The position numbers and the translations under genes are program-made. From NCBI GenBank assembly GCA_003724185.1, contig RHGM01000001.1:682001-746000 (forward strand): DNA of 64,000 nt. The letters run 5' to 3'. Source of the DNA: Porphyrobacter sp. IPPAS B-1204 (GTDB lineage: Bacteria; Pseudomonadota; Alphaproteobacteria; Sphingomonadales; Sphingomonadaceae). The number at the start of each line of letters is the position of its first letter. The first letter of the stretch is position 1. Below, piece by piece: positions 45,195 to 55,253 of the stretch. The notes beneath the pieces were generated by a model that was given only the letters and a program-made list of their open reading frames with translations, had not been told where the DNA came from and did not search any database.

Positions 45195-47716
45195 GCCTTC
45201 CCCTCGGTACGGCATGGGCCATCGCCCGCCGCGATCTCAACGCCCGGTTCAAGGGGCTGCGGCTGCTGCTGGTGTGCATTTTCCTTGGCACGGCGGCGTT
45301 GTCCGCCATCGGCACGCTGACCGATGCGATATCGCGCGAGCTGGAATCCAGCGGGCAGGAACTGCTCGGCGGGGATCTTGAGGTCGAGGTGTGGCAGCGC
45401 GACCTCAGGCCCGATGAACGCAGCGCGCTTGGCGAATATGGCACAATATCCAGCGGTTACCGGATGCAGGCGATGGCGAGCACGCCCGATGCCGCCGCGC
45501 CGATTGAGCTGAAGGCCGTGGACGCAAAATGGCCGATGTTCGGCACGCTGGTGCTGACCGATGGCCGCACTGTCAGCGCGCCCTCGGGCAATGACGCATG
45601 GATCGCGCAGACTGCGCTGGAACGGCTCGGCATCAAGGTGGGCGACAGCTTCAAGGTCGGCACGGCCACCTTGCGGGTGGCGGGCATCATTCAGGACGAG
45701 CCGGACAGGCTTTCCGAAGGCTTCCAGCTCGGCCCGACGATCATCGTGGCGCAGGATGTGCCCGCCAAGGCCGGATTGCTGCAACCGGGCGCGCTGTACC
45801 AGAGCAAGCACCGCATTGCCTTTGCCAACCCGTCACGTGATCCGGAAGGCGTGGAAGAGGCGCTGACCAAGGCGTTTCCCACGGCCGGTTTCGACATCCG
45901 CACGCGTGACCGTGCCTCCCCCGGCGCGGACCGCTTTGTGCGGCAGATGAGCGATTTCCTCACGCTGGTGGGCCTTGCCGCGCTGGTGATTGCCGGGATC
46001 GGGATTGCGGGCGGGGTGTCGTCCTATCTCGATCAGCGCCGCAGCAGCATTGCGACCCTGAAGGTGCTGGGCGCCACGTCTGGCGATATTGTGCGCATCT
46101 ATGCGATGCAGATTGGCGTGGCGGCGGTGGCAGGCAGTGTTGCCGGGCTGGCGGCGGGCGTGCTGGTCACGCCGCTACTGGCGGGCGCCTTGCAGGGTCT
46201 GCTGCCGGTGGAAAGCGGTTTTATCATCGCGCCGGGCGCGCTGCTGCTGGCGGCGAGTTACGGGCTGCTGGTGGCCTTCGCCTTTGCCGCGGCACCTTTG
46301 CTGCGGGCGCGGACATTCCCGGCGATGGCGCTGATGCGGTCAGGCATTGTGCCCCTGTCACGTGACAAGCGCGCCTTGCTGGCGACCGGCATCGGCCTTG
46401 CCGCAATCTGCGCACTGGCGCTGCTGACCACCGCGCAGCCGCTGCTGTCGGGCGGGTTCCTGCTGGGTGCAGGCGGCGCCCTGCTGCTGCTTGCGGCGCT
46501 TGGCTGGGGGATACAGACCCTCGCCCGCCGCCTGCCGCGCCCCGGCAATCCTTTGCTGCGCAGCGCGCTCGCCAATATCCACCGCCCCGGCGCTCCGACC
46601 GGCGCGCTGGTCACGGCGCTGGGCTTCGGGCTGGCCGCTTTCGTGCTGCTGGCCGCGGTGCAGAGCGCGATTGACGGCAATATCGCCCAGCGCGTGCCGC
46701 AGGAGGCGCCCGATTACTTCGTGCTCGATGTGCCGCCCGCCAAGGAGCCGCGCTTCTTCGAACTGATCCAGACGGAATTCCCCAAGGCGGGCATCCGCAC
46801 TGTGCCAACGATGCGCGGCGCGGTGCTGGCCTACGGCGAGAAGGAAAAGATGGTCCGCGTCGCCGATCTCAAGGAGATTCCGGACGGCGCATGGGCGCTG
46901 CGCGGGGAACGGGGGCTGACCTATGCCGACACGCTGCCTCAGGGCAACCGCGTGGTCGATGGCGCATGGTGGAGCCCGTTCCACAAGGGCGAGCCGCTCG
47001 TCTCGGTCGATGCCGAATTCGCCCGCGCCGTGGGGCTGGAGGTGGGCGATTACCTCACCATCGGCATCCTTGGCGTTGAACGCACGGCGCGGGTGGCGAA
47101 CCTGCGCGAGATCGACTGGGAAAGCATGGGCTTCAACTTCGCGCTGGTGTTCAGCCGCAACGCGATTGCGGACGCGCCGCACAACCTTTCGGCCACAATC
47201 GACCTGCCCGATGGCGCAGACACGGCGGCGCGGGGGCGCTTGCTGCGGGCGCTGGTGCAGGAGATGCCATCCAGTTCGGTGATTGAGGTCGGCGGCATTC
47301 TGGTCGAAGCACGGAAGCTGCTCCAGCAGGTCAGCCTCGCCACGCTGGCGGCGGCGGCGGTGACGGTGCTTGCCGGGCTTGCCGTGCTGATGGGCGCGAT
47401 TGCCGCAGCGCGGGCGTCACGCACCTATGACACGGTGATGCTGCGCGTGCTGGGCGCAAGCCGGCGGCAGATCCTGCTGTTGCAGCTGGCCGAATATGGC
47501 CTGCTCGCCGCCGTGCTGGCGCTGGTCGCGCTGGGGATTGGCGGCGGGCTCGCATGGGTGGTGATCACCCAGCTGTTCGAATTCGACTGGCTGCCCGATT
47601 GGGGCGAAGTTCTGGGCGTGCTGGGACTTGGCGTGGCGCTGGTGCTCGGCTTTGCGCTGGCCGGCTCGCTGCCGCTGCTGCGGGCGAAACCGGCGCGGGC
47701 GCTCAGGGAGCTGTAA
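45191..47716 (+). CDS. FtsX-like ABC transporter permease (YbbP type)
   Basis: An 841-residue permease with about ten transmembrane helices in the MacB/FtsX pattern: an initial helix (LRLLLVCIFLGTAALSAIG), a large periplasmic domain, three helices (around residues 255-365), a central pair, a second periplasmic region, and the last three helices (LAALAVLMGAIAAARASR to LGLGVALVLGFALAGSLP). Two FtsX domains in tandem mark the YbbP/YknZ-like group, and the ATP-binding partner overlaps its start by 4 bp. It probably moves a hydrophobic compound or lipoprotein-like cargo. Confidence 0.92.
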   Translation: MSLPLGTAWAIARRDLNARFKGLRLLLVCIFLGTAALSAIGTLTDAISRELESSGQELLGGDLEVEVWQRDLRPDERSALGEYGTISSGYRMQAMASTPDAAAPIELKAVDAKWPMFGTLVLTDGRTVSAPSGNDAWIAQTALERLGIKVGDSFKVGTATLRVAGIIQDEPDRLSEGFQLGPTIIVAQDVPAKAGLLQPGALYQSKHRIAFANPSRDPEGVEEALTKAFPTAGFDIRTRDRASPGADRFVRQMSDFLTLVGLAALVIAGIGIAGGVSSYLDQRRSSIATLKVLGATSGDIVRIYAMQIGVAAVAGSVAGLAAGVLVTPLLAGALQGLLPVESGFIIAPGALLLAASYGLLVAFAFAAAPLLRARTFPAMALMRSGIVPLSRDKRALLATGIGLAAICALALLTTAQPLLSGGFLLGAGGALLLLAALGWGIQTLARRLPRPGNPLLRSALANIHRPGAPTGALVTALGFGLAAFVLLAAVQSAIDGNIAQRVPQEAPDYFVLDVPPAKEPRFFELIQTEFPKAGIRTVPTMRGAVLAYGEKEKMVRVADLKEIPDGAWALRGERGLTYADTLPQGNRVVDGAWWSPFHKGEPLVSVDAEFARAVGLEVGDYLTIGILGVERTARVANLREIDWESMGFNFALVFSRNAIADAPHNLSATIDLPDGADTAARGRLLRALVQEMPSSSVIEVGGILVEARKLLQQVSLATLAAAAVTVLAGLAVLMGAIAAARASRTYDTVMLRVLGASRRQILLLQLAEYGLLAAVLALVALGIGGGLAWVVITQLFEFDWLPDWGEVLGVLGLGVALVLGFALAGSLPLLRAKPARALREL

Positions 47717-47719
47717 CGC

Positions 47720-48586
47720 TCAGGCGAACACCTCTTCCAGCCGTTCCGCACCGCCGCCCGACACTTCGCTGTGCAGCGCTGCGGTGAAGGCCGCAGCGAA
47801 CATCGTGTAAGCGATGAACAGCAGAATGAACGTCAGGAAAAAGAGGATGAGAAAGCCTGCTTCGGCGCTGGATAGGCCCTGCGCGCCAAAGATCGCGCCG
47901 TAAAACAGACCGAACGGCACTCCGAATGCCACCAGCGTCAGCACGATGAAGCCCACCAGCGCCAGCAGGATCGACAGCACCTTGCCGCGCGTCACCGACC
48001 AGCTGCGCCGGATCGCCTTGATGGGGTTGAACACCTGATCGACAGCAACCACCGGGATTAACACCGAAAAGCGGCAGGCGAAAAACAGCAGCAAGGGCAG
48101 GAACGCGATCCCCAGCACGATTCCCATGACCGAACCGCCCGCTCCGGCCGCACCGGTCGCCGCCAATAGCAGGCCCAGCAGCAGCGTCATGGCGACGTAG
48201 CCCAGCACCAGCAGCACCGCGATGGCGAAGAACGGCAGCGCGCTGCGGAAGCCGCGCACCATTGCTGTCCCGAAAGACGAGTCCTCCAGCGGCGAGGCGA
48301 CAGTCACCATCGCCGCCTGCTGGGCCAGCAGGAGCACAACATAGGCGCCGTAAAACACCACCAGCATCGCAATCATCCCGAGGCCCATTCCGGTGATCGC
48401 GTTCGGATCGTCGATCCCCGCGCCCAGCCCGGCCACCCCGGCAACACCCACGAAAACCACCGCAAGACCGATCAGGATCGATGCCGCCAGCTGGATCGCG
48501 AAGAACACCAGCAACATGCCGAGCAGCAGCCAGAAGCGCTGCCGGAACATGGCAAAACTGATCGAAAACACCCGCCCGATATCCAT
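47720..48586 (-). CDS. polytopic membrane protein of unknown function
   Basis: A 288-residue protein with about six hydrophobic helices: FWLLLGMLLVFFAIQLAASI, MGLGMIAMLVVFYGAYVVLLL, FFAIAVLLVLGYVAM and later LLLFFACRFSVLIPVVAV, SILLALVGFIVLTLVAF and FILLFIAYTMFAAAF. The N-terminal IGRVFSISFAMFRQRFW and a duplicated look resemble the glycerophosphodiesterase-membrane-domain type of proteins. The family is not certain. It is convergent with the ABC permease, 3 bp away. Confidence 0.72.
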   Translation of the reverse strand: MDIGRVFSISFAMFRQRFWLLLGMLLVFFAIQLAASILIGLAVVFVGVAGVAGLGAGIDDPNAITGMGLGMIAMLVVFYGAYVVLLLAQQAAMVTVASPLEDSSFGTAMVRGFRSALPFFAIAVLLVLGYVAMTLLLGLLLAATGAAGAGGSVMGIVLGIAFLPLLLFFACRFSVLIPVVAVDQVFNPIKAIRRSWSVTRGKVLSILLALVGFIVLTLVAFGVPFGLFYGAIFGAQGLSSAEAGFLILFFLTFILLFIAYTMFAAAFTAALHSEVSGGGAERLEEVFA

Positions 48587-48675
48587 TCAGCGATCCCCCT
48601 GCGGTCACCCCTTGCCGCACGTGGCCAGAATGCACAGGACAAGCCTCTGAGGCAAACCCAAAAAAGACGGCGCGC

Positions 48676-49068
48676 CTATTCGAACAGGTCGCCTTCCCAG
48701 CTGCGGCGCGGATCGTCGGCAAAGCGGTTCGGCCCCCAGCTGCCCGGCAGCAGCATCAGCCACAGGATCATGCCCAGCCCGATATAGGGGACCAGGCTGA
48801 CCAGCACCCACCAGCCCGACTTGTCGGAATCGTGCAGTCGCCGCACCTGCAAGGCCAGCATCGGCAGACCGAACACCGCCACATAGGCCAGCGGCAGGCC
48901 CAGCAGCCCATCGCCCATGTTCTCGTCAGGCAGCAGCCTTATGCCCAACACCAGTGCGCCAATCACCACCACCATCTGCAACAAGACGAACAGCGCCCAT
49001 TCCTTGCGCCGCGCACGGCCGCGAAAGTCGAAAGCGCGGCGGAAGGGCTGAAACATCAGGGCAAGCAT
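48676..49068 (-). CDS. DUF805 family membrane protein
   Basis: A 130-residue protein with the DUF805 hallmark FDFRGRARRKEWALFVLLQ near the N-terminus, QVRRLHDSDKSGWWVLVSLVPYIG in the middle, and three hydrophobic helices. The closing segment GPNRFADDP is also typical. Function unknown. ATG at 49068 or 49056 could be used. Confidence 0.88.
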   Translation of the reverse strand: MLALMFQPFRRAFDFRGRARRKEWALFVLLQMVVVIGALVLGIRLLPDENMGDGLLGLPLAYVAVFGLPMLALQVRRLHDSDKSGWWVLVSLVPYIGLGMILWLMLLPGSWGPNRFADDPRRSWEGDLFE

Positions 49069-49132
49069 GGCGGCTACATCCCTCGCCCGGGCGCGATACG
49101 CAAGAGGCTGCGCACAGGCCTGCCCCATAACG

Positions 49133-49168
49133 AAAAAGGGCCCCGCACCACTGGTGCGAGGCCCTTTT
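49133..49168 (-). terminator. Rho-independent terminator of the TonB receptor gene
   Basis: A long stem (AAAGGGCC + CGCACCA on the left, TGGTGCG + GGCCCTTT on the right, interrupted by one mismatch) is followed on the minus strand by TTTTTCG. It lies 22-57 bp past the receptor stop codon at 49190. Confidence 0.9.
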
Positions 49169-49189
49169 GCTACAGTGATGGCTGCGCGA

Positions 49190-51808
49190 TCAGAACTTGA
49201 AGCGCACCAGACCGCCCCAGGTGCGCGGCGGGTTGGGATAGCCCGACACGGTGCCGGCCTGCGCCACGCCCGGGAAGATCGTCAGCGGGAACTGTTCGTC
49301 GAGCAGGTTGCGCGCAAACAGGCCGAGAGCCACCCCGTTGTTGAGTTCGAGGTTCATCGAGGCGTTGACCAGGTTGACCTCACGGGTGAACTGGTTGGCG
49401 TTGAAGCCAGCGATCCCGTCGAGGATGTTGACCTGGCTGTCATGCGCGTAATCGACGCGGGTGATCAGCATGTTGCCGCTGCTGCCGAACTCATGGCTGT
49501 AGGTGGCCGAAGTCCGCAGGCTCCACGCCGGGATACCGGCCGGACGGCGACCCGACAGGTCGCCCAGCGGGCCGCCCGTGAAGTCGTCATACAGCGGATC
49601 GAGGTGGGTCGCGGCGAAGGTCAGCACCAGACCATCGGTCGGCTGGATCGTGGTGTCGATTTCGAAACCACGCACCGACTGCTTGCCTGCGTTCGCCAGA
49701 CCAAAGCCAAGCCCGGTGAACAGGAAGCTCTGGAACCCTTCGATCGTCTGGTCGAAGACCGCGAGGTTGAAGCCGAAGCCATCCCACTGGCCCTTCATGC
49801 CGATTTCATAGACCTGCGCTTCTTCCGGCCCGGCAAAGCGGGTGCCGGTCGAAAGGTTCGGCGTGGCGAGCCCGGCGTTGACGATCGGCGATGCCGGTGC
49901 GGCAAAGGTCGAACCGCGCGGCCCGGGGCCGGGGATGTAGTCGGTCGAGAGCGGACGGCTGTCACGCGACAGGTTGACCGAGCTGGCCTTGAAGCCGGTC
50001 GAATAGCTCGCATAAACATTGAGCTCGTTCGACGCCTGATAGGCAACGCGCAGCAGGTAGGTCAGCTGATCGTCACGTGTGCGGCCCGGCTCGACCGAGT
50101 TTGGCACGTTCGGCGACGGGGTCTGGAACTGCAGTGCAGACAGGCCGAGCAGCGAGTTGACAGCCGGGTTGGTTGCCGCAGCAAGCAGCGCCTGCTGGTT
50201 GGCAGCAGGCAGCGCCTGGAACTGCGCACGGTTGCGCACCGCGCCGCCAGTCGCACCGGTGATGAAGGCATCGACCAGGTTGATGTTCGCAAGCGGATCA
50301 AGCGCCTGGAAATCGATGACGAAGTCCTTGCGGTCATCGGTGTAGTTGAACCCGGCCGTGAAAACGAGGCCGTCAGCCGGCTCGAAATCCACCGTACCGA
50401 AGACCGACCACGAGGTGTTGTCCATGGCAAACCGCTCGCGCGTCAGCGCGGTGCCGCCGAGGATCGAGCCAAGCGGCAGGCCAAGCCCGGCCTCGACGTT
50501 CTGCAGCACGGCATTGCCGACCGCGATCCGCTGAGCAGCTGTCGGGTTGGGCGGCAGCAGCGCAGCAGGCGCGGCCTGAATGGCAGCGAAGTTGCGGAAG
50601 TCGCGGCCAATCGACAGGTTGCTGTCCTGGGTGATGCTTTCCTTGAAGTAATAACCGCCGAGCAGGAAGTTGATCGGCCCGTCGAAATCCGAGGTCAGGC
50701 GCAGTTCCTGCGTGAAGGTATCGACTGCCTGATCGCGGGTTTCCGCGGTGATGTCGGCAGAGGTGAAGTCCACGTCCTGCGTGAAGGCATTGGTCAGTTC
50801 ACGATAGGAGGTGATCGAGGTCAGCGCGAGGGTATCGGTCAGGTTCCAGTCGACCTGACCGGAGAAGCCGTAGTTCTGGTTCTTGTTGAACGGCACCGCG
50901 TTGAGGAAGTTGTCGAAGCTGAAGAAATCGGTCGGGAAGACGCCGCCCACACCGCCGATGGCCAACTGGGTGATCCCGCCAACCACAAGGTTGCTGGTCT
51001 GACAGCAGCTTTCATCGATATCGGTGAAATCGGCGATCAGGCGGATTTTGAGATCCGCGGTCGGCTCGATCAGCAGGTTGCCGCGTACCGACCAGCGGTT
51101 GCGGTCATTGATGTCGGCATTGTCGAGATTGACGATCCGGCCGAAGCCGTCGCGGCGCTGATACGTCCCGTCCAGCGACCAGGCGATGTTGTCGGTGATC
51201 GGGCCGGTCACTTCGCCGCGCACGTTCAGCGCGTTGAAGTTGCCATAGGCTGCTTCGATCTGGCCGCCGAATTCGTATTGCGGCTCCTTGGTGACGATCG
51301 AGATAACACCGGCGCTCGCGTTCTTGCCGAACAGGGTCGATTGCGGCCCGTTGAGCACTTCGACGCGGCTGATCATGTTAAGATCGGACAGGGCTGCAGC
51401 CGAGCGCGAACGGAACACGCCGTCGATGAAGACGCCGACCGAAGGTTCGATGCCGAAGTTGTTGTCGCCGTTGCCGAAGCCGCGGATGATGAAGGTGGTC
51501 GCTGACGAGGTCTGAAGCTGGCTGACACGCAGCGAAGGCACCACGCTCTGCAGGTCCAGCACGTCGCGGATCTGGGCGCGCTCGATGGTTTCGCCGCTGG
51601 TGACCGAGACCGCAATCGGCACTTCCTGAAGCGTCTGCTCGCGCTTCGACGCGGTAACGATGATGACGTTGCTACTATCGGGCGCTTCGACTTCAGGCTC
51701 TTCTTCCTGGGCGAAGGCCGTACCCGGCATCGCCAGGGCAAAGGTGGCCGCGCCTGCAAGCAGGGTGAATCGATATGCGCCGGCAGTGCCGGTGAAGGTC
51801 GAACGCAT
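49190..51808 (-). CDS. TonB-dependent receptor
   Basis: An 872-residue outer-membrane receptor that imports a substrate using TonB energy. Signal peptide to about residue 33 (ALAMPGTAFA-QE), then a TonB box-like stretch (DSSNVIIVTASKREQTLQEV). The plug domain has IRDVLDLQSVVPSL, TTFIIRGFG and RVEVLNGPQSTLFGKNASAG, followed by the 22-strand barrel ending GGLVRFKF. The final aromatic residue is the usual assembly signal. It resembles the large Caulobacter/sphingomonad receptor group; its substrate is unknown, and no neighbouring catabolic genes give a clue. Confidence 0.95.
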   Translation of the reverse strand: MRSTFTGTAGAYRFTLLAGAATFALAMPGTAFAQEEEPEVEAPDSSNVIIVTASKREQTLQEVPIAVSVTSGETIERAQIRDVLDLQSVVPSLRVSQLQTSSATTFIIRGFGNGDNNFGIEPSVGVFIDGVFRSRSAAALSDLNMISRVEVLNGPQSTLFGKNASAGVISIVTKEPQYEFGGQIEAAYGNFNALNVRGEVTGPITDNIAWSLDGTYQRRDGFGRIVNLDNADINDRNRWSVRGNLLIEPTADLKIRLIADFTDIDESCCQTSNLVVGGITQLAIGGVGGVFPTDFFSFDNFLNAVPFNKNQNYGFSGQVDWNLTDTLALTSITSYRELTNAFTQDVDFTSADITAETRDQAVDTFTQELRLTSDFDGPINFLLGGYYFKESITQDSNLSIGRDFRNFAAIQAAPAALLPPNPTAAQRIAVGNAVLQNVEAGLGLPLGSILGGTALTRERFAMDNTSWSVFGTVDFEPADGLVFTAGFNYTDDRKDFVIDFQALDPLANINLVDAFITGATGGAVRNRAQFQALPAANQQALLAAATNPAVNSLLGLSALQFQTPSPNVPNSVEPGRTRDDQLTYLLRVAYQASNELNVYASYSTGFKASSVNLSRDSRPLSTDYIPGPGPRGSTFAAPASPIVNAGLATPNLSTGTRFAGPEEAQVYEIGMKGQWDGFGFNLAVFDQTIEGFQSFLFTGLGFGLANAGKQSVRGFEIDTTIQPTDGLVLTFAATHLDPLYDDFTGGPLGDLSGRRPAGIPAWSLRTSATYSHEFGSSGNMLITRVDYAHDSQVNILDGIAGFNANQFTREVNLVNASMNLELNNGVALGLFARNLLDEQFPLTIFPGVAQAGTVSGYPNPPRTWGGLVRFKF

Positions 51809-52215
51809 GGAAGCTCCTCTCCAATAAATCCCGCGACCGCGGCGCCCTTTGTGGGCACGCACCTGGCTGTGCGCTCTCTCCCGTGATCGTGCGGAGAGGA
51901 CTGATAAGCCAGTGTTGCGCGCCTCACAAGCGGCTAGCCCGCGCTTTTCGGGGCCAATTCCGGTTATTGTTGCGCCAGAGTCACACTGGATTCCGCCCAG
52001 TTGCCGCCCCAAGCTTGCCCCGCGCGCATCCTTGCGCTAGGCGCCGCGCGATGTTGCATCGCAGCACATGGGCGCATCGGCGACGCATGCCGTAACGTCC
52101 GGCGCTGTCGCTAACCCGCCATATAGTTTGCCTAACGCAGCGCGCCCCTGTCGCCTTGCCCGTTTACCCTGCCCCGGATGTCCTGCATCCGGCTTTCACC
52201 GGAAGTTTTTCTCGC
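51809..52215. other. intergenic region between the TonB receptor and typA genes
   Basis: About 400 bp between divergent genes. A small open stretch after 52156 is an upstream extension of the typA frame and is not GTPase-like. The GC-rich CCGCGACCGCGG near the receptor start is a short inverted repeat. No RNA gene or clear operator was recognised; it presumably holds both promoters. Confidence 0.6.
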
Positions 52216-54048
52216 ATGTCGTCCGCCCTCAGAAATATCGCGATCATCGCCCACGTTGACCACGGCAAGACCACCCTGGTCGACCAGTTGTTCCGCCAGT
52301 CGGGCACCTTCCGCGAAAACCAGCGCGTCGAAGAACGCGCGATGGATTCGGGCGATCTCGAAAAGGAACGCGGGATCACCATTCTGGCCAAGTGCACCAG
52401 TGTCGAATGGCACGGCGCCAATGGCGACACCACGCGCATCAACATCGTCGACACCCCCGGCCACGCCGACTTCGGCGCCGAGGTGGAGCGTATCCTCAGC
52501 ATGGTGGACGGCGTGATCCTGCTGGTCGACAGCGCGGAAGGCGCGATGCCGCAGACCAAGTTCGTGACCGGCAAGGCGCTGGCGCTGGGCCTGCGCCCGA
52601 TCGTCGTCGTCAACAAGATCGACCGTCCCGATGGCCGTCCGCAGGAAGTGCTCGACGAAGTGTTCGATCTGTTCGTCAGCCTCGATGCCGCCGACGATCA
52701 GCTCGAATTCCCGGTGCTCTATGCTTCGGGCCGCGATGGCTATGCCAGCGAAGATCAGGAACGCCGCGAAGGCAGCCTGGCCCCGCTGTTCGAAAAGATC
52801 ATTGAACACGTCCCCGCCCCCGGCCTCGATCCCGATGCCAAGTTCAGCTTCCTTGCGACGCTGCTTGATCGCGACAACTTCATGGGCCGCGTCATCACCG
52901 GCCGCGTCCAGTCGGGCACGATCCGCGTGAACGATCCGATCCACGCGATCGACATGGACGGCAAGGTGATCGAAGTGGGCCGCGCCACCAAGCTGATGAG
53001 CTTTGACGGGCTGGAGCGCGTTCCGGTGGAATCCGCGCAGGCGGGTGACATCATCGCCCTCGCCGGTCTGGAAAAGGCCACCGTCGCCAACACCATCTGC
53101 GATCCGTCGGTGTCCGAACCGATTGCCGCGCAGCCAATTGACCCGCCGACGCTGGCGATGCGCTTTTCGGTGAACGATTCCCCGCTTGCGGGCCGCGAAG
53201 GCAGCAAGGTCACCAGCCGCATCATCCGTGACCGCCTGCTGCGCGAGGCTGAAACCAATGTCGCGATCCGCGTCACCGAAAGCGAAGACAAGGACGCCTA
53301 CGAAGTCGCCGGCCGCGGCGAATTGCAGCTTGGCGTGCTGATCGAAACGATGCGCCGCGAAGGCTTCGAATTGGGCATCAGCCGCCCGCGCGTGCTGTTC
53401 CGCGAAGAAGGCGGCAAGCGCATGGAGCCGTACGAAACGGTCGTGATCGACGTTGATGACGAACACTCGGGCACGGTTGTCGAGAAGATGCAGCGCCGCA
53501 AGGCCGACCTTACCGAAATGCGCCCCTCGGGCGTGGGCAAGACCCGCATTACCTTCTCGGCCCCTTCACGCGGGCTGATCGGTTACCACGGCGAATTCCT
53601 GTCCGACACGCGCGGCACCGGGATCATGAACCGCCTGTTTGAAAAGTATGACGTCTACAAGGGCCCGATCGAAGGCCGCATCAACGGCGTGCTGATCTCC
53701 AACGGCGATGGCGAGGCCAATGCCTACGCCCTCAACATGCTGGAAGAGCGTGGCGAATTGTTCGTGGCTCCGCAGATGAAAGTCTATCAGGGCATGATCA
53801 TCGGCGAAAATGCCAAGCCCGACGATCTCGAAGTCAACCCGATGAAGGCCAAGCAGCTTTCCAACGTCCGCTCCAGCGGCAAGGATGATGCGATCCGCCT
53901 CACCCCGCCGCGCCGCATGACGCTGGAACAGTCGATCGCCTATATCGATGATGATGAAATGGTCGAAGTGACCCCGCTCTCGATCCGCCTGCGCAAGGCC
54001 GAGCTTGACCCGAACGAGCGCAAGAAGATGCGCCGCAAGAAGGATTGA
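52216..54048 (+). CDS. typA: translational GTPase TypA/BipA
   Basis: A ribosome-associated GTPase, 610 residues, with G1 [10 protein letters not shown] near residue 14, switch [12 protein letters not shown]3 DTPGHADFG and G4 [10 protein letters not shown]. The C-terminal half has EF-G-like domains III and V plus the BipA-specific end ([18 protein letters not shown]). It assists 50S assembly and translation under stress. The ATG at 52216 directly precedes [12 protein letters not shown]. The message ends at a strong terminator. Confidence 0.97.
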   Translation: MSSALRNIAIIAHVDHGKTTLVDQLFRQSGTFRENQRVEERAMDSGDLEKERGITILAKCTSVEWHGANGDTTRINIVDTPGHADFGAEVERILSMVDGVILLVDSAEGAMPQTKFVTGKALALGLRPIVVVNKIDRPDGRPQEVLDEVFDLFVSLDAADDQLEFPVLYASGRDGYASEDQERREGSLAPLFEKIIEHVPAPGLDPDAKFSFLATLLDRDNFMGRVITGRVQSGTIRVNDPIHAIDMDGKVIEVGRATKLMSFDGLERVPVESAQAGDIIALAGLEKATVANTICDPSVSEPIAAQPIDPPTLAMRFSVNDSPLAGREGSKVTSRIIRDRLLREAETNVAIRVTESEDKDAYEVAGRGELQLGVLIETMRREGFELGISRPRVLFREEGGKRMEPYETVVIDVDDEHSGTVVEKMQRRKADLTEMRPSGVGKTRITFSAPSRGLIGYHGEFLSDTRGTGIMNRLFEKYDVYKGPIEGRINGVLISNGDGEANAYALNMLEERGELFVAPQMKVYQGMIIGENAKPDDLEVNPMKAKQLSNVRSSGKDDAIRLTPPRRMTLEQSIAYIDDDEMVEVTPLSIRLRKAELDPNERKKMRRKKD

Positions 54049-54087
54049 TCGGCGCAGGACGCGCTTTTCGTCCGATCCACACAAGCA

Positions 54088-54125
54088 AAGACCCCGCGCA
54101 GCCTGAGCTGCGCGGGGTCTTTCTT
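54088..54125 (+). terminator. Rho-independent terminator after typA
   Basis: A perfect 16-bp stem (arms 54088-54103 and 54108-54123) with a CTGA loop, ending in TTTCTTTC. It lies 39 bp past the typA stop and also faces the end of the convergent outer-membrane protein gene. Confidence 0.93.
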
Positions 54126-54142
54126 TCACATCGTAAGGCCGA

Positions 54143-54985
54143 TCAGAACCGCAGGTTCAGTGTCGCCCGCAGCGCGTGAAAATTGAACCGGTCATTCGAC
54201 AGGCGCATATCGGTTCCGCCCGATTCGAGCAGGAACGGATTGGTATCGGGCGCGGTGCCTTGGCCGACGGCAACGACAAAGTCATCGTCCTTGTAGCTGG
54301 AATAGAGATACTCCATCCCCAGCCCGATGTTGCGGGTCAGCATCACTTCGGCGCCGCCGCCAGCCTGCCAGCCGAACTGCCAATCACGCTCATTGGCCGG
54401 CGTGAAGAAGTTGGCACCGTTGCTGGTGTTGAACGAGTGGTCGATCCGGGCATAGCCCGCACCGCCGGTGGCATAGAACAACCCGCGACCATCACCCGGC
54501 GAGATGCCGACACGGGCGCGTCCGGTGACGGCCCAATCGATCTCGCGGCCGAAGGTGTAGGACGCTGGCGTGGTGCTGAAACCGGAGGTGAATTCTTCCA
54601 CGCCCGGACGCGCGCCTTCGACAAGCAGGCCGACAACGAGCGGTCCGTCGCCGAGATGGCGGTCATAGCCAAGGCGCACCGCATAGCCTTCGTTCTGGCG
54701 ATTGCCGCGGCACCCGCTGGAGGTGGCGCTTGCCGGTGTTCCGGCGCAGAAACCGGGCGAGAAGGCATCAGCGCCGCTGACCGTGCTGACAGTATCGTTG
54801 AAGGTGCCATCGCCGTTCGTGTCGAACACGATGGCATCGTTGCGGCTGTCTTCAACAGATTCAAGACCAATCGATCCCGAGATATACGGCCCGTTAAAGT
54901 AACGTTCATCTTCCTGCGCAAACGCGGTCGATGAAATCATCAGCGCAGTCACCCCAATTGCCGGGGTAAGATATCTTGAAACCAT
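54143..54985 (-). CDS. outer-membrane beta-barrel protein (porin-like)
   Basis: A 280-residue protein with a signal peptide ending near STAFA-QED and a small beta-barrel. Strands with alternating residues are visible (GPYISGSIGLESVED, YAVRLGYDR, FGWQAGGGAEVML, LGMEYLYSSYKDD), and the last strand NFHALRATLNLRF ends in Phe, the barrel-assembly signal. This resembles the OmpA-like/opacity family barrels of alphaproteobacteria. Within the loop around residue 55 it has DTNGDGTFND, a calcium-site-like sequence. Gene is AT-richer upstream (55000-55140), consistent with its promoter region. Confidence 0.85.
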   Translation of the reverse strand: MVSRYLTPAIGVTALMISSTAFAQEDERYFNGPYISGSIGLESVEDSRNDAIVFDTNGDGTFNDTVSTVSGADAFSPGFCAGTPASATSSGCRGNRQNEGYAVRLGYDRHLGDGPLVVGLLVEGARPGVEEFTSGFSTTPASYTFGREIDWAVTGRARVGISPGDGRGLFYATGGAGYARIDHSFNTSNGANFFTPANERDWQFGWQAGGGAEVMLTRNIGLGMEYLYSSYKDDDFVVAVGQGTAPDTNPFLLESGGTDMRLSNDRFNFHALRATLNLRF

Positions 54986-55253
54986 TATTTGGAACTCCGA
55001 ATTTCGAACAAATTTTACGCAATTTCTTACGATTGCACGGCGCTTGTTGTCGGAGTCCTGAAATCATTTCAAACGCCTGTGTTAGTTTTCGCTCAGATCG
55101 CCTTATGATATTGTCAATTCGTCTGCGAATTGTGCAAGTTTCGCGGTGAATGAGGCCGTTTGCAGCAGCCGCGTTCCGCAGGGAATCGTGATCGCCGGGT
55201 AATTCGGCCCGATGGGTGGCCATCAGCAGCGGCGCTTGTTAGGCCTCTGGGCC

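Noticed and set aside
49067-51505. 812-residue open frame antisense to the TonB receptor
   Set aside because: It lies entirely opposite a well-supported receptor and has no recognisable domain, an R/D/V-rich composition and no ribosome site. Long antisense frames are normal in high-GC genomes.
52132-53466. 444-residue frame opposite typA
   Set aside because: It mirrors the typA codons; no domain and a composition (H, D, R-rich) typical of antisense shadows.
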